A DNA stretch of 64,000 nt from Orthonyx spaldingii (GCA_013397795.1 VZTJ01001142.1:1058371-1122370); one strand, 5' to 3'; positions 52,456 through 63,411 are shown, counted from the stretch's first letter. Notes: generated by a model not told the origin, from the sequence alone. Numbers and translations: made by a program.

Positions 52456-55400
52456 GAAAGGGAAAGAAAGATTTGCTTAAAAAAAGATTGGAAGGTTTTG
52501 GCTGGTATTTTAACTTCTTGATATATCTACTTTTAAAATTATACTGAATACTTTTGCTTTAACTTCAGTTGGAGCTGTTTAGCTCTAATACTGAAATACA
52601 TATACTATAAATATATACATATATACTGACTACTATTTGCAGTAATACTGAATTATTTATTGCAAGAGGATCATGTTATCTTGTTTTTCTAAAGCACAGC
52701 TGTCTGCTAGAGGATGCACTTCTGGTTCTTAAAATAGTGTTAAAGGAATCCAGCAGAAACATATTTCTTGCTGCAATGGTACTGTGTTAGACAGAACATT
52801 ATGTCTGTACGAGCTTCATGGGTTACTGTGGAGACATTCTTGGCAGTGGCAAGGTCTTCATCAGCCTTCCTAAGACTTTATGTTTTCTTCTGGGATCACA
52901 CTCCAAAGTCTTGTCTGTGTTTACACGATCAAGGTCTTTGTCTTCACAGAAAACCTAATCCCAGTTACTGAATCCAAACAACTCTAAGAGAAGTAGATGT
53001 TATTAACTGTGTCTGTGAGAGATGAAGTCTAAGATTACAGAAAGCTACTGAGGAACATGAGTCCTGTGACAGAACCCATGTTTTTATGTTCTCTATAATC
53101 ATGTCCTGTATTTTAAAGCTGTAATTTTTTCCTTTTTTTAATTCAAGTTATCGAGACATGGATTGGAATCTCGGATTACTCCGATTTTATGACATATATG
53201 TTCTAACTCCCTAAATATTATAAACATACCCTAATATAGCTGAATACAAGATTTTGTTTATTTAAGAAATACAGCTGCCGAGGAGTATTTGATTTGCTTG
53301 ATTCTGAAATATATTATTTCTCATTCTACCATCTTAGAGATAACTATCAAAGTTCAAGTCATTAGATACCTATGAGAAAACCAGTAGCAGAGTAAATAAA
53401 AAAATCCTTTATTCTATCAATAAACACCATACAGAGCTCTCAGAGGTACATTAATTTAATCTCTCAGTCTGTCAAAACAGATAAAGACCTAAGGAAATTA
53501 TGCATCTCTTCAGTAGGCCAATATTATTGGAAGCTGTTTACAAAGACCTTCCTCTGATTTAAAATCTTTCACCATAAAGTGTCTGACTCCTGAAGCTCCA
53601 GAAGAGCATTTCCTACCTACTTTGTCAACAATAATTTCATCCATAAACTTCATTTGAAAAGAAAAATGCTGTAAAATATTTGTTAATATTTTTCCCCTTG
53701 TATTTTATGTTGAATTCCACTGCTCCAGCACCTCCAGTCACTCTTCTGGAACAGAAGAGCCCATACCAATTTATACACAATCATGAAACTAAATGTCAGT
53801 TTATGTATTTTCCTGATTCTGTTTTCTGGCCATCTGGCATCCATTCAGGAAATTACTCAAGTATGATGCTTATCAAGTAGCAGCATTTAGGCATCTCGTA
53901 TTTAAATTTCCAAGTTTAACCTAGTCATAAATTATGACTGATTTTTCTTACTGTAGAAAAAATGAATATAAAGCCATCTATGTGAAAAGACATAGTCAAC
54001 CTCAGAAAGCAATTCAACTTATTCTAAGATAAAAGTGCAAATTATCTCAGAACTTTACATTTAGACAACTGAACTGAATAAAATTCCTGCCATTCTCCAG
54101 TGAGATTTACTTGTTCATTTAATGCATTGCTGAATTAGCCTTGATAACACAGAATGATGGGAGGCAACTACTTACTTTTGTCTTGGGTAATTCTGTTTGA
54201 CAGCAGGCATTTCATTAAAAAGGAATGGGAGCACAATCCATACTTGTCAATCTCTGGAACTGACAACAACAGTGCAGATGACACATCCTGTGATTTACAG
54301 CAGCAGTCAATTAAAATTAATAGCAAAACTAATTAACCTTTCACAATGCAGAGTGTGACAGTTCTACAAGAACAACAGCTTTGGCATTGCCATCACCACA
54401 GCAAATTTAAAGTCCTTGGCTTCTCAAATACCTGGCAGCAATTTAATCAATAACCACCTCCCTTTAATTGTTGTTATTATTAATAAATGTGGTCCCCTAA
54501 AAAGAGATGTGCAGTCATTAAAAAGTCCCCATGGATGTATTTAATCATATGTATAGATATAGATACATTTAAGAATAGGTTGCCTACAATTGGCACTTTG
54601 CAAAAGTGAACACGATGCTGTGCAAGACTCTGGTCTTCCTGTGGTATATCAGTAAGTGTGCATTTGATATACATGAAACAGGTAAAATATCACACTACTT
54701 CAGCTTAAATATCTCTTATTCTTTTCAATTTTTACTCTAGCATATGGTTGTAGGGCATCTTTTTTTCACTCCTTGCTTCCTAAGCTAAATTAGACAGTAA
54801 TTTTTTAGTGTTTTACTGTATGGTTCCTTGCCACTGTGATAATCCTGTTTTCACATCTTTCACCTGAAAATCATTTTTATTGAGGAAAATGATGCTATTC
54901 AAGTTAAAAATTATTTTTCACTTCCTTAGAAAACCGTATTAGTACTTTCTTTAAAAGATATGCAATATTGCTTTTTCAGAGTTGTATTGTAGCATTTATC
55001 AGCATACAATGTACCAAAATGCCTGCAACCAGTTCCATTCTCACATCACTTGTGATTGATGTTTTCTAAACTTATATAAGAACACAAAAGATTGTGACTG
55101 GGTGTTGCATATTTTGATTTATTCCTACCAAAGCAACCCTTAGGGTTTTCCAATCCCATGATACCCTGAGGAAGTTTTTCTGTCACACCAAAGAACATTC
55201 ACGTCCAGCTCAGACCACTGTGAACTCTCACCAGCTCTTAGATGGTTCACTATTAACCACTCCCTTGACCACTCTAGCTCTCATTTTCATTTAAAGAATC
55301 AACTCTACAAAACAAAGCACATCTGCTCTACTCTTGCACACCCATCAAAGGAAAGATGTAACGAACATATACAAGAAAGGGGGGAAAGCTAAGCAATAGA

Positions 55401-57684
55401 AGGAATAGAAATTTCTTCTGAATCTACAAAATTCTGGTGGGTTCTGAAGTGGTGAGGTTTTTTCAGTGCAGTGTTTCATAAGGTTGGTGTTAAAGTTCGT
55501 TCACTCATGCTGTGGGAGAAATGAAAATTCATATGGAAGCACAAGAAAGCTTCATGTGTTTGCAGCTGTAGATCATTGTTTTCCCCACGAGGCTTAAATA
55601 GTGAAGCAGGATTGTTTGTGTTAAAGAGTAACTGGGAATATAGAATAGTCCATGGAAAATCTCCAGATGCTGAGAAATGGTGTTGGAATATTCAAACATA
55701 ATTTACTGTAAGCATTTATCCTTTTTTTCTGGCTCACAGCATCACAAGTGGCATCCAAACCACCTCATCTCATCTTAAATTTAATGCACACCTAAGTAAA
55801 AAAGAAGGCACTAAAGCAATCAAGAGGAGGTCTTAACAACTAATGCAAATAGAGTTTAAAGGACAGAGAGGGAATAAAGAAAAAAAGCCAAGTACATTTT
55901 CCAGAGAAGACTATGATAAATTAAAGATTGCCTGAAACTAATATTAGGTTTGTCCTACAGCTGTCCATGCTGGGCTTTTTTTCATTATCAAGGATTGGAG
56001 TCAGTACAAGAACCAATACTGATCACAAATTCAGATTTAAACAACACCTTTCAGGTGTGTCATGTCTTTATCCATGGTTTCAGACTTTTATCAACACAGA
56101 AAAGGGGGCATTATAATTTTGTCTGGTATCTCTTTCCAGTCATTCAAAATCCACAGTTTAACCAAGATAGCCCAATGGGAATTAAACAGGAATTTTCCAG
56201 GAAAAGCACATTATAACAGATTAATGAATAACAACAGGGACATTGTTGGCCATTCCTTCTTTGATCCCAGCTACCAATGATCTCTTCTGCTGCCATCACA
56301 AGATGAAGGCTTCATCTTTGAACAACCATATAACAGAGAAAGGTGCTATTATTGCATATACAAACATATAGGAATGGTTTTGTGATGATTAAATATTGTA
56401 AAAGAACAATAAGGCCTCATAACAGGTCCTCTCCCACCTTAGAAACAATAGGGGAAATGCTGACCCAGCTGAAGCTGAATTACAAATTTAATATGGACTG
56501 TAACTTAGGTAGATTCCAGCTTTGGTTTTTTGAGGAGAGTTGGGGGCCTAGTTTGTAGCTATTATTATTTCTTATTACACTTTTATTAATGATCCCCATA
56601 CTGTTTTAAGCAGGAAAAAAATAGAATTGACATCTGTGAAACAGAAGCTGTCAGTTTTAGAGGGTGTTATCCAAATTTGGTTATACATTTGTGATACAAG
56701 AAGTAATCTCTACATGCCAATTGGCAACTTAACAGTCTTTAATCGAGAACCTTCTCCAGATGTATCATAATTGTTTACTTTCTGCAGAATTGCTTTGCAT
56801 CTTACAGCATCTTGTCACAAGCTTCTGGAATTTCCAGTAATGTGTTAAAGCCTGCTGGCACCAGAAACTAGATAATAAAGAATCCCAGGGGCTTAATGGT
56901 TTGATTTCTTTTGAACTAATGTCTAAAGAGAAGAGGAAGGTGAAGTAATATTTTCAGTAGCAGGGCAACAGATATAGATGCACAACCTCACTATGACATG
57001 ATGTTAGTACAGAGAAAATTGAGCTGAGGATGCTCTGCTCCCACCACCATACATATTTAGAAGATGTAGCCCTGCTCCACTCTCCCTGGCTTCTGTAAAA
57101 GCTTGTGGGAGGACAGGCAGAGGAAAGGCAAAACTGCTTTGTCTACATTTCCTTCTGTGCCTTCTCTCCATCTCTGAACTGACTTAGAGAGAAATCCATA
57201 AAATGTAGAAATAATGGCCCTGTATTTCTGCCCATATAAGTAGTGAAATTACCTTTACTTTTAAAGGTCACTGTAAGCACTTCCTTTTAAACTGTGTGAA
57301 TGATATTGCTCCATGTATGTAGGAAGGTGAAATGAAATGCTGACTTCAACAGCCTTACTTCATTGCCTTTGAATATCTTACATTTAACACTCTATCAAAT
57401 GTTCTCTTCTTTTCTTACTTTTTTTTTCAAATGAGATAACTTCAGAATCTTGTAGTTAATATTTCTGAAAAAGTGAATTGCAGTGACCGTTATGTGACTT
57501 GTAATGACTCCTAGAGAATTTTCAATTCTTGGGAAAAAGCTCCACTGAGGTAAATACATTCTGAGGCATATAATCTAGTTGTACAAGTGTACTGCATGTA
57601 TCTATCATTTGCTCATTCAAGCTACATTATCCTTATGCTCCTGACTAAAAACTATAAGCTGTATGTATAGCTATAAAAATTATA

Positions 57685-57763
57685 AGAAAAAAATCGAAAC
57701 CAAAACCAAACTCCAAACAAGAACAACAAACAAAAGAAAAACCAAAACAAATAAAAAAACCCC
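57685..57763. repeat. A/C-rich low-complexity tract
   Basis: Nearly pure A and C with CAAA and CCAAAA units, ending 84 bases before the acceptor of the first C2B exon. It lies just upstream of the likely branch-point zone. Confidence 0.75.
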
Positions 57764-57847
57764 AGAGAATTTCACTTCTCTCCAAGACAGAAAGATGCAT
57801 TCAGTTTCCTTTTACGTTAATGAGGGTTGCTTTTTCTGCTTTTCCAG

Positions 57848-57982
57848 GTAAAACGCAGGTTATGGGTGAAATCAAGATTGCATTAAAGAAGGAAATGAAG
57901 ACAGATGGAGAACAACTGATAGTAGAAATCCTTCAGTGCAGAAATATCACATACAAATTTAAATCTCCAGATCATCTACCAG
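57848..57982 (+). CDS. PCLO: Piccolo exon: C2B domain, first strands
   Basis: A 135-bp exon. With the split Gly codon it reads GKTQVMGEIKIALKKEMKTD, then the first C2B strands GEQLIVEILQCRNITYKFKS, and ends PDHLP plus one base. The C2B domain is the last domain of full-length Piccolo. The position where many C2 domains carry the loop-1 aspartates has KSPDHLPD: the Asp of the usual SDPYVK box survives as PDLYVK across the junction. The acceptor is ttttccag at 57840-57847 and the donor gtatca at 57983, which is weak. It matches the mammalian exon nearly residue for residue as far as I can recall. Confidence 0.96.
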
Positions 57983-58582
57983 GTATCACTAAGAAAATAG
58001 CTTCATGACACTTTGAAAATATTAAATAGGTTGTATCTTATGTTATTTAACATCATCACTAAAATGGAAAAGAAAGTTCCTTCTTAACCAGGATGACATA
58101 TTCTACAGGATTCTTTTTGAAGTGCTTCTTTACTCCTATGAGCAACTTTAATGAAAGTAAAAACATTTTGTAGAAGCAAATTAACTCTCAGAAGTTAATC
58201 CTCTTTTTAATTTACTTTTTATTTTTAAAAATTAATCCATTTTTAACTTTAATAAAAATTATATATCCCTACGTTTTCAAAGAACAGTTATAACTACTAG
58301 AGGATTGTATTTTTGTGAAAACTAAAATCTGATGTTAATGATGTTTCCATAGGTAGATAAAGATATCAAGGTATTTTTTTCCTTTATTGACAGCATTAGA
58401 AACACAAAGTAATTCCTTTGGATTTAGTGGGGTGTGTCCATTTCTACACCATGTGAATGAGAACAGAATATGACTTTGGAAAATATCACTTTGTTCACAA
58501 AAATTCCCCTTTGTTGAAATTGTTAACAACAATGATTATTTAAAAGCTTCTGTATTTAACTCATCGAACTATTCTTCCCCAG
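57983..58582 (+). other. PCLO: PCLO intron, 600 bp
   Basis: A short AT-rich intron inside C2B, donor gtatca, acceptor attcttccccag. Nothing else is seen in it. Confidence 0.9.
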
Positions 58583-58728
58583 ACCTGTATGTGAAGCTGT
58601 ATGTTGTCAATATCTCTACCCAAAAGAGAGTAATTAAGAAGAAAACCAGGGTATGCAGGCATGACCGAGAGCCTTCATTCAATGAAACATTTAGATTTAG
58701 CTTGAGTCCTGCTGGGCATTCTCTTCAG
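58583..58728 (+). CDS. PCLO: Piccolo exon: C2B domain, polybasic strand
   Basis: A 146-bp exon, entered after one base and left at a codon boundary. It reads DLYVKLYVVNISTQKRVIKK, then KTRVCRHDREPSFNETFRFS and LSPAGHSLQ. It provides the middle strands of the C2B sandwich, including a strongly basic strand (KRVIKKKTR) of the kind that in other C2 domains contacts acidic phospholipids, and the EPSFNETFRF strand common to C2 domains. The acceptor is cttccccag and the donor gtaatt at 58729. The split Asp codon is correct. Lipid binding is inferred from the family. Confidence 0.96.
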
Positions 58729-59164
58729 GTAATTCTGCATTTTATTAAATCCTAATTCTGGATGTTGCCTGTGCTGTGCTATGGGCATTTGAGCTCAATC
58801 TTCTACCCCAGTTGTTTGCTGAAAACAGAAAACTACAAAGCAACACAGTTATATAACAATGGAAATACCAGGCTATAGGAGACATTAAAAGATGGATTAC
58901 TCCATTACACCACATTGAAGAAGGGTATTTATAGATCAGGCCTGAAAATTTTAGGCTTGATCTGTTCTCAAAATCAGAAGGGAGTTATACATGCCTTCCA
59001 AGAATATTTTTCTATATATTTAGAAAGCTTAGTGCAATATCAAAATTAAATATGTCATATTTTTAAATTAAGATCAGTTATCCTGAAGTATCCTCACAAA
59101 GTTCAGAGAGGGACTGATCTGCTTTCTTTTTAATTAAAAAAAAAAGGATTTACCTTGAAAGGTT

Positions 59165-59345
59165 GTTATCTTATCTCTCCTCTCTACTTTTCCAAACTAA
59201 GTCAACCAAATTTCTTTGATATGTCCTTTTGCCTAAATGCCTAATCATTTTATCATTCTCTCCAGTTCTCCAACTTCTTTAAAAGTTGTGGTACCTAGAA
59301 TTTGACACAACAGTCATAATCTCAGACACTGAGAATTACTGATTA
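59165..59345 (-). mobile_element. Ancient CR1 LINE remnant
   Basis: On the plus strand, short landmarks in the right order recall the complement of old CR1 reverse-transcriptase sequence: CTACTTTTCCAAACTAA, then CAAATTTCTTTGAT, TAATCATTTTATCATTCTC, and AAGTTGTGGTACCTAGAATT followed by GACACAA. The last resembles the common CR1 block encoding the VQFWAP-like segment (complement of TGGTGCCCAGAACTGGACACA). Divergence is high, so it is much older than the other copies here. Boundaries are uncertain. Confidence 0.55.
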
Positions 59346-60169
59346 TGCCAAGCCAGATATTCTCTGGTACATTTGTGATGGAGTTGACTTTTTGTCAGTC
59401 TATGACACATAAAATGATGCATGGAACTGGTTCAGGAAAAGTCTCTCTCCTGTGTTTCAGTTGCTTAGACAGATTTGGTCATATGGCTAGACTTCCTTTT
59501 TTTTTAGATAGGTTGGATTCAATTTGTCTACCTTCATTTATTTTCACATTAGGAGATAACAAGTATAAGCCATACATTCAGGTTTCCTCCAGTCAGCAGA
59601 GAGGGATAAGCAATTCAAGGGGTATCTGCATGCCAACCTTAAAAGTAAGTGGAAGGCATGGTTGGGCATATCAGCATCCTCTTAATGTACCTTTCAATTT
59701 GTCAGACCAGCCTCAATAAGACAACTACATTTTGGTGACTAAAGTTAGTCTGGATTGTCTAAGTGCCTACATTAGGCTTATTGCTTGTATCACTAACATC
59801 GCAGTCAAAATGGATGTTACTTACAAAACAAGAGCCCCCAAAAATAAATGGTGTTTTTCCTGTGTTAAGGTGTCCTAACATCTTATTGTTTCAATATGCT
59901 CAATATAAATTTAAGAATCGACATTTTTCTGGGAAAATCCAAGTGATCAATAAAGTCTCGTCAAAGTTTAAGAGCTCCTGTAAAAAATTTGCTTCCAGTG
60001 GTGGTTTGAAGAAGAAACAATATAGAGTAGACCAGTAAAGAAGAGTTCACAGAGTCCTATGGCAAAACAGTCCATCAAGTTTTCAGGAGGGAGATAGTGA
60101 AAGACATATCCATAGGAACAGTTAGCCTGAGACTTGACAACATTTCCTCTGGAACTCTGTGATATAAAG

Positions 60170-60548
60170 ACAAGAGGAGACTGAGGGAGACCTTGTTGTG
60201 TTCTTCCATACCCTCCAGAGGGAAAGCAGAAGGGCAGGCACTGATCTGTTCACTGTTGTCATCAGTGACAGGACTTGAGGGAATGGCCTGAAGCTGAGTC
60301 AGGGGAGGTTCAGGTTGGATATCAGGAGAAAGTTCTTCACCCAGAGGATGGCCAAGCACTGGAACAGGCTCCCCAGGAAAGTGGTCACAGCACCAAGGCT
60401 GACAGAGTTCAAGCAATGTTTGCACAACACTCTAAGGCACAGGGTGTGATTCTTGGAGTGTCCTTCACAGGACCAGGAGTTGGACTTGATCCTGACTGAT
60501 GTCTTTAAACTCAGCATATTCTACAATTTTATGATTCTATGATATGTG
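60170..60548 (+). mobile_element. CR1 LINE, 5'-truncated 3' end
   Basis: Standard avian CR1 tail on the plus strand. Landmarks include GACAAGAGGAGACTGAGGGA (60170), GAGGTTCAGGTTGGATATCA (60305), AAGTTCTTCACCCAGAGGAT (60330), CACTGGAACAGGCTCCCCAG (60357) and the terminal TGATTCTATGAT near 60531-60543. That 8-bp-repeat tail is characteristic of CR1 in birds. It has diverged by substitutions and small indels and has no coding capacity. Confidence 0.93.
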
Positions 60549-60586
60549 TTGGTGCTGCACACCAGAGCTAGGAAAGAGAATGAAGG

Positions 60587-60612
60587 CTGTAAAAGTATCC
60601 TGTAAAAGTATC
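60587..60612. repeat. 13-bp tandem duplication
   Basis: CTGTAAAAGTATC occurs twice in direct tandem, 40 bases after the CR1 end. Perfect copies imply a recent origin. Confidence 0.75.
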
Positions 60613-60624
60613 AAGGAACAAGTT

Positions 60625-60641
60625 AAAAAAAAAAAAAAAAA
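60625..60641 (+). repeat. Poly(A) tract, A17
   Basis: A run of 17 A, about 80 bases downstream of the CR1 end. CR1 elements do not end in poly(A), so it is more likely a simple repeat than part of that insertion. Confidence 0.7.
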
Positions 60642-62762
60642 GTGTTTCTGCTTCATGAAAATTGGAGTATGAGCTGTAAGATGTATTGCCTTTATATATT
60701 GTGAGTGCTGAATTTTTTCACAGAAAAAGTAACTGGAGAAAATGATAGGAGGAATTTATGGACGGAAGATATCAAATTCTATTAAATACAAGCTTACTGC
60801 CTGTGAGTCAGAAAGTCAGTTGTCCACATACCTTAGCAGGTATTTTGAGAGAATGTCACTATTTAATTGCCTTGTTCTTATATTCTGCCTTATACACTAA
60901 CCCTCTGCACTTTTGGAAGCAAAATATTTGCCTGGAGAGAACCATAATCTGACTCAGTGCACCTGTTGTTATCTGCTCTTCAAGCTTAACAGTTGATTTG
61001 TTCCTATGGCAAAGCATGAACCTGGGTGGTTTGAATGCTGATTTTGAGTGATGAACATTTAGGGCCAAAGAGATGGACACAAGCAAAAGAGATTTGGGGG
61101 AGAGGGAAATGAAACAAAACTAGAATTCATAGAACAAAAATGGAACTGGAAGATGACGGGAGAAAATAAGATCAGACAGAGGGAGTAAGATGAGATCAAA
61201 CATGATAATAATAGAAAGTACAATGTAAAGAGATATGAAAACCAACCAGAGGCAGAAATAAAGACAAGGGGCTGCAGTCTGAAAATCAAGAGCGAGAGTT
61301 GTGAATATTAGCCATAAAAATGAGACTATGGACCCCATTTTTTTGAGGGAAAAAAAAGGGTCAGGGGGAGAAACAAAACGAAGAAAAACTTGAACTGTCT
61401 GGTAGAGAGTACTGGGAATAAATAAAAACCAAAACCCCTGGGGTTTAGAAATTAAGACTAGCTGATTCAGAATAACAAGACTGGAATTTAAGGCCTGGAG
61501 CAGAGAAGAAACAAGGATGAGATAGGACAAGCTAGAGAAGATAGATCCTAGAGTTCCATCTGGGAGAAGTAAGGAGAAGGACCAAGGACAGAAGTAATGA
61601 AAAATTGGATAAAATTTTTTCTGTCCCAAAACTGTTGATGTGTCAGAATGAAAACATTCTGTGAAAAACATTTTGACGGGTCTCAGACAGGCACTTTCCT
61701 CAGCCCCTGGCAGTTTTTTCCTCGCTTCTCTGATTTTCCTGTTCCTTGGCAACTCACCTGGGACCCTTCTGGAAAGCACTAAGCTTCTGGCTCCCAGCTC
61801 ACTGCAATTAGAAATATATAATGTCCTGTGCCAGGCTAATCAGAAAAACCCTGAAGAATGTCTTTCACAGATGTTCGGGTTTGGCTTTCCAACTCCTGGG
61901 CAGTCCATTTTTCAGCAAACACCGAACCTAGGGACCTAGAAAGCCATCAGCAGTGGAAGCAGGCTGCCTATTTTCCTCAAGGACAGGTTTTTTAAGGAAT
62001 GGATTTTCCTAAAAGTTCAGTGCCTAAGAGTTTTCCCTTCTCAAACCTGTTGACTAATAGCCATTAGGTGTCTAAGCTGTCCAGGTTGCCAATCAATATC
62101 CAAAATGGACAAGGAAGTAGGTAGCCTATTCAGGAAAACCTTTGCAAATTTCTTCCCTTTTGAAATTTATCTTAAATTTTATTTGTAATGTAAAGTTTGC
62201 ATTTTTTACTTTGCTTTCCAATCAGAATGGAAAATTTTCAAAAATGTTGAAGTTCTTGATTACAGGAAATTCTAGTTCTACCGTTCTGTTACACGTCTAC
62301 TGCCATGTGGTTTCAGCAGATTACAAAATCCTTGTGCTCTGTCATTTTTCTTCTAGCCTAGATCTTTGAAACCAAACAACAAAATGCCCTATTTTCTCTC
62401 CTGCTGGTTCACACAGGGAGTGACAGCCTCCTCCTGTTATCAGTTACCTCCCTTGCTTGTTTCTGGCTGAGGTCTGTTCAGTAACTGTGAATATTACAAA
62501 CCTGCTGCTAAACCTGTCATGGAAATGCAAATTTTCATTACTTCTTTCTCTTTTTGAAAAACTTAGGAAGTTAATAATAATTTAAAAAGGTGCATTGTGC
62601 TTGTTAATTCAGTTACTCAAGAATTAAGAAATGCTAAAATTTTTCTGAATGTGCAACTATAACTCATGCCCTGAATATACATATTATTAAATGAATTTTT
62701 CTTAGAAACAAGTGTAATGAACATATAGATCCACAGAAAGAGACAAAAGTGTATTTGTCTTA

Positions 62763-62810
62763 GTACCATGCAAACAATACTCTTAGGAAAGTGTATTGTT
62801 TGCACGGTAC
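62763..62810. repeat. 18-bp inverted repeat forming a hairpin
   Basis: GTACCATGCAAACAATAC at 62763-62780 pairs with GTATTGTTTGCACGGTAC at 62793-62810 over 18 positions with one mismatch, around a 12-base loop. Pairing ends abruptly outside the arms. It resembles a small RNA hairpin or transposon terminal inverted repeats brought together, but is shorter than a normal microRNA precursor. Confidence 0.75.
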
Positions 62811-63201
62811 AACGCTCTTTAGCTGGAATATATGTGGATGGATGTCACGGAAAGCCTTGAACACCCAATCTGCATCTGACTCCCATAGACTTAACAAGAG
62901 CTGGTACTTCACCTGCACAATTTTATCTGGTAACTTAAAATTTGACCTTATGCTTATCCTTGGTAACCAACAGGTGAATAAATTGCTAATTAACATTCAA
63001 GATTGTCATCTTCTGCTTGCTACATTTCATGATAATGAAATAGAAGGGGGAGAAGATTCAATTTTCACAGGGCTTTCTGTGAAGGGGAAGGTGACTCTAT
63101 ATAACAAGTTACAGTCAATGTTTCTTTTTTGTGCGTAGCATTTTTGAGCTCAACATTTCCGAATCTTTCATGTTTTGCTAGTATTATATTACTATACATA
63201 T

Positions 63202-63250
<49 letters not shown>
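63202..63250. repeat. (GAT)16 microsatellite next to a splice acceptor
   Basis: Forty-nine bases of uninterrupted TGA/GAT units, then TACTATTATTATTTTCACAG and the last coding exon. It fills most of the region where the branch point would be found. Confidence 0.95.
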
Positions 63251-63251
<1 letters not shown>

Positions 63252-63270
63252 ACTATTATTATTTTCACAG

Positions 63271-63411
63271 ATTCTGCTCGTCTCCAATGGAGGGAAGTTT
63301 ATGAAAAAGACATTGATTGGGGAAGCTTATATCTGGCTTGACAAAGTGGATCTAAGGAAAAGAATAGTAAACTGGCACAAACTGTTGGTCAGCTCCACAC
63401 AAACACACTGA
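63271..63411 (+). CDS. PCLO: Piccolo last coding exon: end of C2B and stop
   Basis: A phase-0 exon of 46 codons and TGA (63409-63411). It starts ILLVSNGGKFMKKTLIGEAY, continues IWLDKVDLRKRIVNWHKLLV and ends SSTQTH. This is the last part of C2B; WHKLLVS is the equivalent of the WYPLKEQ end of C2A. Loop 3, which in C2A has D-x-D and a further D, here reads VSNGGKFMKK with no acidic residue, so C2B is predicted not to bind calcium through this loop. The acceptor is attttcacag, only 20 bases after a (GAT)n repeat. The C-terminus matches mammalian full-length Piccolo as recalled. Confidence 0.96.
   Translation: MLLVSNGGKFMKKTLIGEAYIWLDKVDLRKRIVNWHKLLVSSTQTH

Larger units (their letters stand above)
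22643..57847 (+). other. PCLO: PCLO intron, 35.2 kb
   Basis: The largest intron in the window, between the linker and the first C2B exon; donor gtaaaa, acceptor tgcttttccag. It contains a CR1 tail on the plus strand (27590-28018), a longer CR1 fragment on the minus strand (35445-36480), a solo LTR on the minus strand (37563-38109), poly(A) and T/G tracts, a strong G-quadruplex motif (42107-42126) and a local AT-rich duplication (50421-50484). The remainder is unannotated AT-rich sequence without coding signals. A possible cryptic exon lies at 51609-51783. Confidence 0.85.
58729..63270 (+). other. PCLO: PCLO last intron, 4.5 kb
   Basis: Donor gtaatt, acceptor ttattttcacag. It carries an ancient CR1 remnant on the minus strand (59165-59345), a younger CR1 tail on the plus strand (60170-60548) with a 13-bp duplication and A17 just after it, a purine-rich stretch at 61070-61620, an 18-bp hairpin (62763-62810), and a (GAT)n microsatellite that ends 20 bases before the next exon. 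The longest open frame (219 codons, minus strand, 61120-61779) is explained by the purine bias. Confidence 0.88.

Noticed and set aside
57983..57990. Donor gtatca as a U12-type (minor) intron.
   Set aside because: The following bases do not match the U12 donor GTATCCTT, and no U12 branch motif is seen near 58570; a normal weak U2 donor is simpler.
59345..59719. 124-codon plus-strand frame.
   Set aside because: It follows the ancient CR1 remnant, has no recognisable domain and no initiation or splice context.
61120..61779. 219-codon open frame on the minus strand as a gene.
   Set aside because: It is explained by purine bias of the plus strand, shows no domain or coding-like composition, and lies inside a PCLO intron without splice or promoter support.
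63065..63268. Poly-isoleucine frame on the minus strand and poly-methionine frame on the plus strand.
   Set aside because: Translations of the (GAT)n microsatellite.
2365..63411. Gene could be RIMS1 or RIMS2, which also have two C2 domains at active zones.
   Set aside because: RIM C2A ends in a DDEPHWYKLQ-type sequence and RIM C2B continues into a GWYKLFP end. The exons here have WYPLKEQ, QVPTIEKSHSS, NHRPAESSV and NWHKLLVS, which are Piccolo. Bassoon has no C2 domains.
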